This document shows, in pieces, positions 55,982 through 64,000 of a DNA stretch of 64,000 nucleotides (position 1 is its first letter; each line of letters begins with the position of its first letter). A model generated the notes under the pieces. It worked only from the letters and a program-made list of their open reading frames with translations, was not told the origin of the DNA and ran no database searches. Both the position numbers and the translations under genes were made by a program. This DNA comes from Streptomyces sp. NBC_01335 (lineage in GTDB: Bacteria > Actinomycetota > Actinomycetes > Streptomycetales > Streptomycetaceae): contig NZ_CP108370.1 of NCBI RefSeq assembly GCF_035953295.1, positions 3,067,001 through 3,131,000 on the forward strand, given 5' to 3'.

Positions 55982-56821
55982 TCAGGCCTCCGTTCCGGTG
56001 CTCTCAGCAGCCGGAGCAGCGGCGGCGGGAGCGTCGGCCTTGGGGGCCTCCGCTGCCGAGCCGGTCTGCTGCGGCTTGCGTCCACGACCGCCACGCTCGC
56101 CACCGCGGCCACCACGGCCGGCCGGGCGGTCAGCGCCGCCACGGGCCGGGCGGTTGCCGGCGCGGGCAGCAGCGTTCTCGGCGCGGACCTCGGCGATGTT
56201 CTTGACGTCGCCCTTGTAGATCCAGACCTTCACGCCGATGCGGCCGAAGGTCGTCTTGGCCTCGAAGAAGCCGTAGTCGACGTTCGCGCGGAGCGTGTGC
56301 AGGGGCACGCGGCCCTCGCGGTAGAACTCCGAGCGGGACATCTCGGCGCCGCCGAGGCGGCCACCGCACTGGATCTTGATGCCCTTGGCGCCGGCCTTCA
56401 TCGAGCTCTGCATGCTCTTACGCATGGCGCGACGGAAGGAGACGCGGGAGGAGAGCTGCTCGGCGACGGCCTGGGCCACCAGCTGAGCGTCAACCTCGGG
56501 GTTCTTGACCTCGAGGATGTTCAGCTGGACCTGCTTGCCGGTCAGCTTCTCCAGCTCGCCGCGGATGCGGTCGGCCTCGGCGCCGCGGCGGCCGATGACG
56601 ATGCCCGGACGAGCGGTGTGGATGTCGACGCGGACGCGGTCGCGGGTGCGCTCGATCTCAACCTTCGAGATGCCGGCGCGCTCCATGCCCTTCGTCATCA
56701 TGCGACGAATGGCGACGTCTTCCTTGACGTAGTCCTTGTACAGCTTGTCGGCGTACCAACGGGACTTGAAGTCCGTGGTAATGCCGAGTCGGAACCCGTG
56801 CGGGTTTACCTTCTGGCCCAT
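55982..56821 (-). CDS. rpsC: 30S ribosomal protein S3
   Basis: A 279-residue protein. [20 protein letters not shown] opens the KH-type domain; [20 protein letters not shown] closes the S3 core at about residue 215. The rest is an Ala/Gly/Arg-rich extension ending acidic, typical of actinobacteria. ATG at 56821 overlaps the rplV stop. Confidence 0.98.
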   Translation of the reverse strand: MGQKVNPHGFRLGITTDFKSRWYADKLYKDYVKEDVAIRRMMTKGMERAGISKVEIERTRDRVRVDIHTARPGIVIGRRGAEADRIRGELEKLTGKQVQLNILEVKNPEVDAQLVAQAVAEQLSSRVSFRRAMRKSMQSSMKAGAKGIKIQCGGRLGGAEMSRSEFYREGRVPLHTLRANVDYGFFEAKTTFGRIGVKVWIYKGDVKNIAEVRAENAAARAGNRPARGGADRPAGRGGRGGERGGRGRKPQQTGSAAEAPKADAPAAAAPAAESTGTEA

Positions 56822-57168
56822 TACCGGGTTCCTTCCTTGCTGCTGACGACCACGGTGATGTGGCTGGTCCGCTTACGGATCCGGTAGGCACGGCCCTGAG
56901 CACGCGGACGGAACCGCTTCAGGGTCGGGCCCTCGTCCACGTACGCCTCGCTGATGACCAGCGAAGAGGCGTCGGTGTGGTCGTAGTTGTGTGCAGCGTT
57001 GGCGATGGCGCTGTCAAGCACCTTGCCAACCGGCACGCTCGCGGCCTGCGGGGCGAAACGCAGGACCGCCTGAGCCTCCGTGGCATCCATGCCACGGATG
57101 AGGTCCACCACGCGGCGGGCCTTCATGGGCGTGACGCGGATGTACCGCGCCTGGGCCCTGGCTTCCAT
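56821..57168 (-). CDS. rplV: 50S ribosomal protein L22
   Basis: A 115-residue protein, [20 protein letters not shown] through [20 protein letters not shown]. The ATG at 57168 with GGGACAACC upstream is preferred; an ATG at 57192 would add eight residues (MTHTEGTT). Confidence 0.96.
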   Translation of the reverse strand: MEARAQARYIRVTPMKARRVVDLIRGMDATEAQAVLRFAPQAASVPVGKVLDSAIANAAHNYDHTDASSLVISEAYVDEGPTLKRFRPRAQGRAYRIRKRTSHITVVVSSKEGTR

Positions 57169-57210
57169 GGTTGTCCCTTCGGTGTGAGTCATAGTCGTTT
57201 CCACCCCGCG

Positions 57211-57492
57211 CTAGCGGCGCTTCGACTTCCGGTCGTCCTTGACGTGGCCGCGGAAGGTGCGAGTCGGCGAGAACTCGCCGAGCTTGTGGCCGACCATCGA
57301 CTCGGTGACGAACACCGGGACGTGGATCTTGCCGTTGTGCACCGCGATGGTGTGCCCCAGCATGGCCGGGACGATCATCGAGCGACGGGACCAGGTCTTG
57401 ATGACGTTCTTGGTGCCTGCCTCGTTCTGTACGTCCACCTTCTTGATGAGGTGTCCGTCGACGAAGGGCCCCTTCTTGAGACTGCGCGGCAT
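57211..57492 (-). CDS. rpsS: 30S ribosomal protein S19
   Basis: A 93-residue protein opening [20 protein letters not shown] with the [16 protein letters not shown] signature. ATG at 57492. Confidence 0.98.
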   Translation of the reverse strand: MPRSLKKGPFVDGHLIKKVDVQNEAGTKNVIKTWSRRSMIVPAMLGHTIAVHNGKIHVPVFVTESMVGHKLGEFSPTRTFRGHVKDDRKSKRR

Positions 57493-57504
57493 CTAAACCC
57501 GCTC

Positions 57505-58341
57505 CTAGCGCTTCTTGTTCGTCTTGCGGCGGCGGACGATGTACTTGCTCGATGCCTTCTTCGGCGAGCGAGTACGACCCTCCTTCTGACCCCACGGCGA
57601 GACCGGGTGACGTCCACCGGAGGTCTTGCCTTCACCACCACCGTGCGGGTGGTCAACCGGGTTCATCGCGACACCGCGGACGGTCGGGCGAACGCCCTTC
57701 CAGCGCATGCGGCCGGCCTTGCCCCAGTTGATGTTCGACTGCTCGGCGTTGCCGACCTCGCCGATGGTGGCGCGGCAGCGGGCGTCGACCAGCCGGATCT
57801 CACCGGAGGGCATACGAAGGTGGGCCATCGTGCCCTCCTTCGCCAGCAGCTGCACGGAGGCACCCGCGGAACGGGCGAACTTCGCGCCGCCGCCGGGCCG
57901 CAGCTCGATGGCGTGGATGGTCGTACCGACCGGGATGTTGCGCAGCGCCAGGTTGTTGCCGGGCTTGATGTCGGCGGACGGGCCGTTCTCGACACGGTCG
58001 CCCTGCTTCAGGCCCTTCGGGGCGACGATGTAACGCTTCTCGCCGTCCGCGTAGTGCAGGAGCGCGATGCGCGCGGTGCGGTTGGGGTCGTACTCGATGT
58101 GCGCGACCTTGGCCGGCACGCCGTCCTTGTCGTGACGACGGAAGTCGATCACGCGGTAGGCGCGCTTGTGGCCACCACCCTGGTGGCGAACGGTCACACG
58201 ACCGGCGTTGTTACGGCCGCCCTTGCTGTGCAGGGGGCGGACCAGCGACTTCTCCGGCGTGGACCGCGTGATCTCGACAAAGTCGGCGACGCTGGAGCCA
58301 CGACGGCCCGGCGTCGTCGGCTTGTACTTGCGGATACCCAT
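57505..58341 (-). CDS. rplB: 50S ribosomal protein L2
   Basis: A 278-residue protein. The peptidyl-transferase-centre loop is [17 protein letters not shown], with [20 protein letters not shown] at the start. ATG at 58341. Confidence 0.98.
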   Translation of the reverse strand: MGIRKYKPTTPGRRGSSVADFVEITRSTPEKSLVRPLHSKGGRNNAGRVTVRHQGGGHKRAYRVIDFRRHDKDGVPAKVAHIEYDPNRTARIALLHYADGEKRYIVAPKGLKQGDRVENGPSADIKPGNNLALRNIPVGTTIHAIELRPGGGAKFARSAGASVQLLAKEGTMAHLRMPSGEIRLVDARCRATIGEVGNAEQSNINWGKAGRMRWKGVRPTVRGVAMNPVDHPHGGGEGKTSGGRHPVSPWGQKEGRTRSPKKASSKYIVRRRKTNKKR

Positions 58342-58391
58342 GTTTTCTCAGTCCTCGGAAATATTCCGGATCCTGGACGTCCCTACCTCCG

Positions 58392-58715
58392 TCAGGAGGT
58401 CGGGCCGCCGAAGATGTCGATACGGTCGCCCTCGGCGAGGGTCACGATGGCGCGCTTGGTGTTGGCGCGCTTGCCGAAACCGGTCTTGGTGCGCTTGCGC
58501 TTACCCTGACGGTTGATCGTGTTGACCCCGGTGACCTTGACCGAGAAGACCGCTTCGACGGCCTGCTTGATCTGGGTCTTGTTGGAGCCCGGCGCGACGA
58601 TGAACGTGTACTTGTTCTCGTCGAGGAGCGCGTAGCTCTTCTCGGACACGACCGGCTTCACGAGGATGTCGCGCGGGTCCGAGTACGTCTTGCTGGTAAC
58701 GGTCGCCTCGCTCAT
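58392..58715 (-). CDS. rplW: 50S ribosomal protein L23
   Basis: A 107-residue tunnel-exit protein with [20 protein letters not shown] and [23 protein letters not shown] at 58715 overlaps the rplD stop. Confidence 0.98.
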   Translation of the reverse strand: MSEATVTSKTYSDPRDILVKPVVSEKSYALLDENKYTFIVAPGSNKTQIKQAVEAVFSVKVTGVNTINRQGKRKRTKTGFGKRANTKRAIVTLAEGDRIDIFGGPTS

Positions 58716-59365
58716 CAGGCGTCGCTCCCTTCGGTCTCAGCGGTCTGGGGGCCAGACACGAAGGACTCGAAAGCGGCCTGGGTGAAGACCACGTCGTCAG
58801 AGACGATCACGTCGTACGTGTTGAGCTGGCCCGGGTCCAGGATGTGCACCTGGGGCAGGTTGCGCGCGGAGAGCCACGCGGCCTCGTCGGCGCGGTCGAC
58901 GACCAGGAGCAGGTTGGGGCGCTCCGAGATCTTGCCGAACAGCGTCTTGGCGGCCTTGGTGGAGACTCCACCCTCGACCACGCCGGTGATGACGTGGATG
59001 CGGGAGTGACGCGCCCGGTCCGAGAGGGCACCGCGGAGGGCGGCGGCCTTCATCTTCTTCGGGGTGCGCTGCGAGTAGTCACGCGGCTGCGGGCCGTGGA
59101 CGACGCCACCGCCGGCGAACTGCGGCGCGCGGGTCGAACCCTGGCGGGCGCGGCCGGTGCCCTTCTGGCGGTACGGCTTGCGGCCACCACCACGGACTTC
59201 GCCGCGACGCTTGGTCTTGTGCGTGCCCTGACGGGCAGCTGCCAGCTGAGCGACAACGACCTGGTGGATCAGCGGAACGCTGGTCTTCGCGTCGAAGATC
59301 TCCGCGGGGAGCTCGACGGTACCGGCCTTGTCGCCTGCCGGCGAAAGGATGTCAATGGTGCTCAT
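58715..59365 (-). CDS. rplD: 50S ribosomal protein L4
   Basis: A 216-residue protein. [20 protein letters not shown] is the tunnel loop. ATG at 59365, four bases after the rplC stop; the open frame's longer start is not used. Confidence 0.98.
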   Translation of the reverse strand: MSTIDILSPAGDKAGTVELPAEIFDAKTSVPLIHQVVVAQLAAARQGTHKTKRRGEVRGGGRKPYRQKGTGRARQGSTRAPQFAGGGVVHGPQPRDYSQRTPKKMKAAALRGALSDRARHSRIHVITGVVEGGVSTKAAKTLFGKISERPNLLLVVDRADEAAWLSARNLPQVHILDPGQLNTYDVIVSDDVVFTQAAFESFVSGPQTAETEGSDA

Positions 59366-59369
59366 TACC

Positions 59370-60014
59370 TCAAGCCCCCTTGGCCGCGGTACGGACCAGT
59401 ACGAGGCCGCCGTTCGGACCGGGGACCGCGCCCTTGATGAGGAGCAGACCCTTCTCCGCGTCAACCGCGTGGATGGTCAGGTTCTGGGTGGTGACGCGCT
59501 CGTTACCCATCCGACCGGCCATGCGCATGCCCTTGAAGACACGCCCAGGGGTGGCGCAGCCACCGATCGAACCGGGGGAACGGTGCTTGCGCTGCACGCC
59601 GTGACCGGCGCCGAGGCCCCGGAAGTTGTGACGCTTCATGACACCGGCGAAGCCCTTGCCCTTGCTCTTGCCCGTGACGTCAACCTTGACGCCGGACTCG
59701 AACACCTCGGCAGTGACCTCCTGGCCCAGCGTGTACTCGCTGGCGTCAGGGGTGCGGAGCTCCACCAGGTGGCGGCGCGGGGTCACGTCGGCCTTGGCGA
59801 AGTGGCCCTTGAGGGGCTTGTTCACCTTGCGCGGGTCGATCTCGCCGAAGGCGATCTGGACCGACTCGTAGCCGTCGCTGTCGTTGGTGCGGACCTGGGT
59901 GACGACACAGGGCCCGGCCTTGACGACGGTCACCGGGACAACCCGGTTGTTCTCGTCCCAGACCTGGGTCATGCCGAGCTTCTCGCCCAGGACGCCCTTA
60001 ATGTTCTTAGCCAT
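59370..60014 (-). CDS. rplC: 50S ribosomal protein L3
   Basis: A 214-residue protein with [20 protein letters not shown] and [23 protein letters not shown] at 60014, 13 bp after rpsJ. Confidence 0.98.
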   Translation of the reverse strand: MAKNIKGVLGEKLGMTQVWDENNRVVPVTVVKAGPCVVTQVRTNDSDGYESVQIAFGEIDPRKVNKPLKGHFAKADVTPRRHLVELRTPDASEYTLGQEVTAEVFESGVKVDVTGKSKGKGFAGVMKRHNFRGLGAGHGVQRKHRSPGSIGGCATPGRVFKGMRMAGRMGNERVTTQNLTIHAVDAEKGLLLIKGAVPGPNGGLVLVRTAAKGA

Positions 60015-60027
60015 CTCGCGCGTCACC

Positions 60028-60336
60028 TCAGAGCTTGATCTCGATGTCGACGCCGGCCGGCAGGTCGAGACGCATAAGCGAGTCAACCGTCTTCGGCGTG
60101 GGGTCGAGGATGTCGATGAGGCGCTTGTGCGTGCGCATCTCGAAGTGCTCGCGCGAGTCCTTGTACTTGTGCGGCGACTTGATGACGCAGTACACGTTCT
60201 TCTCAGTGGGCAGCGGCACCGGGCCCGCGACCGACGCACCAGTGCGGGTCACCGTCTCGACGATCTTCTTCGCCGAGGAGTCGATGACCTCGTGGTCGTA
60301 GGCCTTGAGCCGGATGCGGATCTTCTGTCCCGCCAT
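60028..60336 (-). CDS. rpsJ: 30S ribosomal protein S10
   Basis: A 102-residue protein ([20 protein letters not shown] to [12 protein letters not shown]), the first gene of the S10 operon and also the NusA/NusB antitermination partner. ATG at 60336 is preceded by AGGA 12 bases away. The leader is long, about 370 nt to the predicted promoter. No tuf gene lies immediately upstream in this window. Confidence 0.98.
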   Translation of the reverse strand: MAGQKIRIRLKAYDHEVIDSSAKKIVETVTRTGASVAGPVPLPTEKNVYCVIKSPHKYKDSREHFEMRTHKRLIDILDPTPKTVDSLMRLDLPAGVDIEIKL

Positions 60337-60440
60337 GGCTACTAGTAGTCCTGTCTCTCGAAACGCTCTGGAACCCGGGGGTTCTCCTGTCCTCCGCATC
60401 CGACCCACGCGGTCGGGCGTGTCGCATCCCCTCTACGAAA

Positions 60441-60456
60441 ATCTCCCGAAGGAGAT
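60441..60456 (-). promoter_or_regulatory. UUCG hairpin with U-tail in rpsJ leader
   Basis: On the minus strand ATCTCC-TTCG-GGAGAT is followed directly by TTT. A cUUCGg-type tetraloop with a short U-run resembles a small attenuator. It is 105 bp before rpsJ. Confidence 0.5.
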
Positions 60457-60716
60457 CCCAACCAAGGGGGTGCGGGCCCAAGAGCCGCGCTGCGCTCAAT
60501 GAAGAGCTGATCGGGGGCGGAACGCCCACCGGGTGCCTGGCCGGCGCCCCACTGACGCTTCCCGAAAGATTCCCGTACGTCCGGCCCATTCAGGGCCGAC
60601 GAGTACTGTGGGACTCGCTTCCGGTCCTCCCGGCGGGAGGCGCGCAGCATTGACACTCAACCGAGCAACCTGGTCAGTGTGCCACACGGGGAGCGAGCCT
60701 GGCCAATCGGCCGAGG

Positions 60717-60744
60717 ATCTTACCCCCCACGAGCGATTGCTCAA
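60717..60744 (-). promoter_or_regulatory. S10-operon promoter
   Basis: On the minus strand TTGAGC (60739-60744) and TAAGAT (60717-60722) are 16 bp apart, close to the housekeeping pattern. Start site near 60708. Confidence 0.55.
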
Positions 60745-60878
60745 ACGCGGGCACGCCCCGGGGGCCCGCTCCCGGCCTCGCCGGGCCCCGTCAATCCAGC
60801 GGTGACGGGGTTCACGCGCGTGAGGGAACGGGGGTCGTACGCGCCCGCGAGCGGGCTCCCGTCCTCAAGGTCCGCCTC

Positions 60879-60980
60879 ATGCTGAATTCCCCCCATGCGG
60901 CGATGCACCGCATCTTCCAGGAGGACCCGGGCGTCTTCGCCGCCGCCACCACGGTGCGGGACCTCTTTGCGGAGACCTGA
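60879..60980 (+). pseudogene. N-terminal fragment of an Rpn-type nuclease-like protein
   Basis: A 33-codon open frame reads MLNSPHAAMHRIFQEDPGVF and then leaves the family and stops. The opening is very like the start of the abundant Streptomyces proteins of about 190 residues that begin with NSPHEAMHRIF and are related to Rpn/PD-(D/E)XK recombination-promoting nucleases. The remaining about 85 percent of the gene is missing. It is interpreted as a remnant. Confidence 0.65.
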
Positions 60981-61094
60981 GACCGCGCAGGGTCCCGGGT
61001 CGGGACCGTGGGGCCCTCGGGGCCGGGTCATGAGTTGGCCCCGAGACCCGTGGTTCTCCTGCCGCGCCCTCGCACCCCCGGGCACGAGGGCCGC

Positions 61095-61205
61095 ATGGAA
61101 CGTGTGCCGGGAGTGGGCGGTTACTTCATGCGGTCCGCCGACCCGGGCACCCTGGGCGCCTGGTACCGCGACTGCCTCGGGGCGGACGGCGGTAACCGGT
61201 GGCTC
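61095..61205 (+). pseudogene. N-terminal fragment of a VOC/glyoxalase protein
   Basis: The frame reads MERVPGVGGYFMRSADPGTL then GAWYRDCLG, the usual start of a VOC-family lactoylglutathione-lyase-like protein (first beta-alpha unit). Similarity stops after about 35 codons, and the frame runs into the 3-prime end of the convergent Nudix gene. The gene is interpreted as truncated. Confidence 0.55.
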
Positions 61206-61222
61206 GGGGCCCGGGCGGCGGT

Positions 61223-61897
61223 TCACCGGTTCCACCGGCCGACAAAAGGCCCGTGCAGGGCCGCCCACTGGAGCAGCAGGATCGTCTTGCCGTCGGCGAC
61301 GCGCCCGTCGAGGGTCATGGCGAGGGCTTCGGTGAAGGGCACTTCCAGGACCTCGATGTCCTCCCCTTCCTCTTCCACTCCGCCGCCGGCCCCGGTCCGG
61401 TCGGCCGCCGTGTACGGGGCCGCGAAGAAGTGGAGCCGCTCGGTGACGGAGCCGGGGCTCATGTAGGCGTCGAGGACGTGGGTGAGCGGACCGAGGGTGA
61501 CACCGAGCTCTTCGGCCGCCTCACGCCGTACGGCGGTGAGCGGGTCGTCCTGGTCGAGCAGCCCGGCGGCGGCTTCGACGAGCATCCCGTCGGGGTGGTC
61601 GTTGACGTACGCCGGGTAGCGGAACTGCCGGGTGAGCAGGACGAGGCCCCGCTCCGTGTCGTACGGCAGCACGACCGCGCCGTTGCCGCGGTCGTACGTC
61701 TCGCGCTGCTGGGTTTCCCAACGCCCGTCGCGGCGGCGGTAGTCGAAGGTGGTGCGGCGCAGGACGTGCCAGCCCCGGGAGGTGAGTTCGACGGCCTGGA
61801 CCACCACGTCAGGATTGCGGTCCAGGCCGCGCCCCGCCCGATCGAGGCCGGTACGGCCACGGTGGTCGGGAGTATCGATACCGGGGCGGGCGGTCAT
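61223..61897 (-). CDS. Nudix hydrolase (NudK-like)
   Basis: A 224-residue Nudix enzyme of the GDP-mannose/ADP-sugar pyrophosphatase type. The Nudix box is GLLDQDDPLTAVRREAAEEL followed by GV; the first glutamate of the GX5E pattern is Asp here, and REAAEELGV is intact. FRYPAYVNDHPDGMLVEAAA and TERLHFFAAPY are the usual neighbours. Substrate is unknown. ATG at 61897 overlaps the upstream gene's stop (ATGA), so it is coupled to the DUF4406 gene. The cassette is shared with the divergent DeoR regulator. Confidence 0.88.
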   Translation of the reverse strand: MTARPGIDTPDHRGRTGLDRAGRGLDRNPDVVVQAVELTSRGWHVLRRTTFDYRRRDGRWETQQRETYDRGNGAVVLPYDTERGLVLLTRQFRYPAYVNDHPDGMLVEAAAGLLDQDDPLTAVRREAAEELGVTLGPLTHVLDAYMSPGSVTERLHFFAAPYTAADRTGAGGGVEEEGEDIEVLEVPFTEALAMTLDGRVADGKTILLLQWAALHGPFVGRWNR

Positions 61898-62289
61898 GCG
61901 GCCTCGCCCGGGGTCCGGCGGGGGATCTCGCCCGCCTCGACGTACACGGGCAGGCCACGGCCCCGGGCGGTGGCGACGTCCTGGTCGGCTCCGGCGGAGT
62001 CGCCGGGGAGCCGGAGTACGGCGTCGCAGTGGGCCAGCAGGCGGTGGGCGACCGGGTAGAGGACCTCGTCCGCGAGGGGATCGGTGGGGCCCGCACCGGC
62101 GGAGCGCAGTACGGGCAGGGCGATCCACTCACCGATGACGGGGACGTGCCCGGCCTCGAAGACCGGCCAGGCGGCGGCTTCGAGGCGTGCGAGGTTGTCG
62201 GCCATGGCCTGCGGGTCGCCGTCGGTGCCGGAGCGGTAGGGGCCTGCGATCAGGACGAGCATGGGCTTGTCGGTCATCTTGCTGGTCAT
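61894..62289 (-). CDS. DUF4406 (nucleoside deoxyribosyltransferase-like) protein
   Basis: A 131-residue protein. VLIAGPYRSGTDGDPQAMAD is the typical phosphate-loop-like start of DUF4406, whose fold matches nucleoside 2-deoxyribosyltransferases. CDAVLRLPGDSAGADQDVAT supplies the family's acidic region. It probably acts on a nucleotide or nucleoside; the reaction is not established. ATG at 62289 has no Shine-Dalgarno, so translation may be leaderless; another ATG is at 62277. It is coupled to the Nudix gene and divergent from DeoR. Confidence 0.8.
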   Translation of the reverse strand: MTSKMTDKPMLVLIAGPYRSGTDGDPQAMADNLARLEAAAWPVFEAGHVPVIGEWIALPVLRSAGAGPTDPLADEVLYPVAHRLLAHCDAVLRLPGDSAGADQDVATARGRGLPVYVEAGEIPRRTPGEAA

Positions 62290-62301
62290 GGCGGCTACAC
62301 T

Positions 62302-62318
62302 ACATGCAGAAACATGCA
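62302..62318. promoter_or_regulatory. ACATGCA direct repeats, DeoR operator
   Basis: ACATGCAGAA is followed by ACATGCA, starts 10 bp apart, between the divergent DUF4406 and DeoR genes. One helical turn spacing suits a DeoR dimer or tetramer site that would control both promoters. Confidence 0.6.
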
Positions 62319-62337
62319 AGAACAGGAGAGAGTGTGC

Positions 62338-63099
62338 ATGCTGGCTGCTGAACGACACGCCCATCTGCTCGGTCTGCTCGCCCGCGAGGGCAAGATCGTC
62401 GCGAAGGACGTCGCCGCCGAACTGGGGATCTCCGAGGACAGCGTGCGGCGCGACCTGCGCGACCTCGCGGCCCAGGGGCTGTGCCAGCGGGTCTACGGCG
62501 GCGCGCTGCCCGTGTCCCCGGCGGTGGTCGACTACGAGGCCCGGCGGAGCGTGGCTTCGGAGGGCAAGGCGAAGGTCGCGTCGGTCGCCGCCGGCCTGGT
62601 ACGGCCGGGCGGCTCGCTGATTCTCGACGGCGGAACCACCGCCCTCGCCGTCGCCCGCGCGCTCCCGACGGATCTCGCCTGCACGGTGATCACCCACAGC
62701 CCGACGATCGCCGTGGCCCTGCTCGACCACCCGCGCGCGGAGCTCTTCCTGCTCGGGGGCCGCGTCTTCAGACACTCGGCGGTCACCTGCGGCGCGGCGG
62801 CGGTCGAGGCCGCGCAGAACGTCTCCGCAGACCTCTGCCTGCTCGGCGTCACCGGCGTACACCCCGAGGCGGGGCTGACGACCGGCGACGCCGAGGAGGC
62901 GGCGATGAAGCGGGCACTGTCCGCGCGGGCCGCGGACACCTACGTCCTGGCGTCCTCCGAGAAGATCGGCACCGCCTCGCAGTTCCGCGTCCTGCCCTGG
63001 GAGCGGGTCACCGGGCTGATCACCGACGCCGAACCCGGCGACCCGGTGATCGAGCAGCTCGCGGCGGAGACCGGGGTGGAGATCCTGGCGGCGGGGTGA
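62338..63099 (+). CDS. DeoR-family transcriptional regulator
   Basis: A 253-residue regulator. LLAREGKIVAKDVAAELGIS and EDSVRRDLRDLAAQGLCQRV form the N-terminal DeoR helix-turn-helix (about 5-60). The C-terminal sugar-phosphate sensor has LILDGGTTALAVARAL and LLGGRVFRHSAVTCG. It is divergent from the DUF4406-Nudix pair, whose expression it probably represses until a phosphorylated ligand appears. ATG at 62338 has AGGAG nine bases upstream. A second frame start at M(62029) is not used. Confidence 0.9.
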   Translation: MLAAERHAHLLGLLAREGKIVAKDVAAELGISEDSVRRDLRDLAAQGLCQRVYGGALPVSPAVVDYEARRSVASEGKAKVASVAAGLVRPGGSLILDGGTTALAVARALPTDLACTVITHSPTIAVALLDHPRAELFLLGGRVFRHSAVTCGAAAVEAAQNVSADLCLLGVTGVHPEAGLTTGDAEEAAMKRALSARAADTYVLASSEKIGTASQFRVLPWERVTGLITDAEPGDPVIEQLAAETGVEILAAG

Positions 63100-63306
63100 C
63101 GGTCGGGGGCTGCGGTCGGGGCGACGGTCAGTGGCCGGGGCGGGCAGGGTGCGCCGGGCGGTGGCCGGCGCTCCAGGCCGCTCCGGCAGCGCGGCCGAGC
63201 ACCTCTTGAGGGTGTGGATCAGCGTGAACGAGCCCTCCCGCCCTGCAGTCTCCGACACAGTGGAGAGCGCGCAACCAGGCGCAACGAGTTGGACGGGAGG
63301 GGCGCC

Positions 63307-63540
63307 ATGGCCCTACGTTTCGTCGGTAAAGATCCCGAGTCCGGCGACCACGGATCACCCGCTGTATGGGTGGACCAGGAGTCCAAGGACCTTGTGATTC
63401 AAGGGTGGACGGCCGACGAGCAGACCGTGAGTGAAAGCTCGCGAGATGTACGGATCCCTGGACACGAATCGGTGATCAGAATTCCGAAGCGGATGGTCCC
63501 GCTTCTCCGGGAGGCGCTTCGTGTCGCAGAGCCTGACTGA
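63307..63540 (+). CDS. Small protein upstream of DUF6879
   Basis: A 77-residue protein opening ALRFVGKDPESGDHGSPAVW, with PGHESVIRIPKRMVPLLREA near the end. It resembles a conserved short Streptomyces protein found beside DUF6879 and XRE genes; no function is assigned. ATG at 63307 follows GGGAGGGG. Its last 20 bp overlap the next gene. The G+C content falls relative to neighbours. Confidence 0.75.
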   Translation: MALRFVGKDPESGDHGSPAVWVDQESKDLVIQGWTADEQTVSESSRDVRIPGHESVIRIPKRMVPLLREALRVAEPD

Positions 63541-64000
63541 CTTTTCCGACCTCATCAGGTCCGCACGGGAGTCAGCCGTCCACCTTGAGATGCGCGATAC
63601 GTACGGCGTCGAAAACGAGATCGATGGCTTCGCCGCGTGGAAGCGGGGACACCGACTCTCCACGGAGGACCCTGCTTCCTGGTGGCGTCCTTGGCTCGAC
63701 CTCGTGCAGGAGGTCACAGCCAAGGGGGTTGTGATTCGACGGGCCCGCATCGTCTCCGAGCCCGTCAGCGAGTACATCGCCTTCGAGCACTCGGGCACCT
63801 TCACGAACATCGCGGCCGGAGAACAGATCCGTTGGCTGCCCCGTCGCAGCGCCTCGGACCTTGCTCTTCCGGGCAATGATTTCTGGCTGTTCGACGGCCG
63901 AATCGTGCAGTTCAACGTCTTCGACGGAGTCGGGCGGTGGGTCCATACCGACCAGACAGAAGACCCTGCTGTGGCCGGCCTGTGTGCGTCGGCGTTCGAA
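63521..64000 (+). CDS. DUF6879-family protein, partial
   Basis: The window cuts this gene after 160 codons. The read-out is SQSLTDFSDLIRSARESAV, then EMRDTYGVENEIDGFAAWKR and SEPVSEYIAFEHSGTFTNIA, matching the DUF6879 family of about 170-180 residues, usually paired with an XRE regulator. So most of it is present. GTG at 63521 has GGGAGG six bases upstream. It overlaps the preceding gene by 20 bp. Codon usage is less extreme in G+C than the ribosomal block, consistent with an accessory origin. Confidence 0.8.
   Translation, partial: MSQSLTDFSDLIRSARESAVHLEMRDTYGVENEIDGFAAWKRGHRLSTEDPASWWRPWLDLVQEVTAKGVVIRRARIVSEPVSEYIAFEHSGTFTNIAAGEQIRWLPRRSASDLALPGNDFWLFDGRIVQFNVFDGVGRWVHTDQTEDPAVAGLCASAFE

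Larger units (their letters stand above)
60337..60878. other. rpsJ leader and promoter region, 542 bp
   Basis: No gene is seen. It holds the S10-operon promoter at 60717-60744, a CCTCCCG/CGGGAGG hairpin at 60626-60640, and a UUCG hairpin followed by Ts at 60441-60456. The far right part is the approach to decayed fragments. Confidence 0.6.

Noticed and set aside
63572..63946. Minus-strand frame under the DUF6879 gene
   Set aside because: The plus-strand frame matches DUF6879 with a good ribosome-binding site, so the antisense frame is a shadow.

Overview
The window is chromosomal DNA of a Streptomyces or very close relative. The evidence is the very high G+C content, frequent GTG starts, long antisense shadow reading frames, Streptomyces-type gene families and the preserved actinobacterial order of the S10-spc-alpha ribosomal supercluster. 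Nearly all of it is core chromosome. No CRISPR array, tRNA, rRNA, complete insertion sequence or prophage was seen.

Layout. 0-4.6 kb: a MITE-like repeat, a Roadblock-like protein, a membrane protein, an RpiR-type regulator, and a divergent pair of a B3/B4-domain protein and an XRE-cupin regulator. 4.6-15.2 kb: cystathionine beta-synthase, an SGNH hydrolase, a thiolase, membrane proteins (one Bax-inhibitor-1 like), an SDR, and groES-groEL1 behind two CIRCE operators. 15.3-20.5 kb: a deacetylase lipoprotein, a THUMP-like methyltransferase, a VOC protein and a TetR/SDR pair. 20.6-31.9 kb: a housekeeping block, mostly minus strand, holding the tRNA t6A genes tsaD, rimI, tsaB and tsaE, then alr, nnrD/E, acpS and glmS, interrupted by a plus-strand transpeptidase-like pseudoenzyme and an unassigned small protein. 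31.9-33.0 kb: a DoxX/HxlR pair bracketed by ends of the same MITE-like repeat. 33-39.7 kb: coaA, glmM, rpsI-rplM and an ABC-F ATPase. 39.8-42.9 kb: a two-module glycosyltransferase. 43-60.3 kb: truA, rplQ, rpoA, rpsK, rpsM, rpmJ, infA, map, adk, secY and the spc and S10 operons, all on the minus strand. 60.3-64 kb: the region upstream of rpsJ, with two decayed gene fragments, a Nudix/DUF4406/DeoR cassette and the start of a DUF6879 locus.

How the genes work together. Cell-wall precursor supply is well represented: glmS and glmM make hexosamine, alr makes D-alanine, and the deacetylase, glycosyltransferase and transpeptidase-like protein are envelope-facing. CoA and carrier-protein supply is covered by coaA and acpS, and metabolite repair by nnrD/E. 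Translation is covered by the ribosomal genes, initiation factor, methionine aminopeptidase, pseudouridine synthase, t6A genes and RimI. Chaperone supply is under apparent HrcA control.

I did not find a clearly new multi-gene defence or biosynthetic system. The most unusual signals are: (1) a dispersed repeat whose ends supply the stop codons of both genes of the DoxX/HxlR pair; (2) several genes whose stop codons lie inside short tandem duplications; (3) three enzyme-fold proteins or domains that have lost their catalytic residues; (4) a 73-residue protein behind a perfect 16-bp palindrome; (5) a leader of roughly 370 nt before rpsJ containing a UUCG hairpin followed by U residues; (6) a DeoR/DUF4406/Nudix cassette with helically phased ACATGCA repeats.
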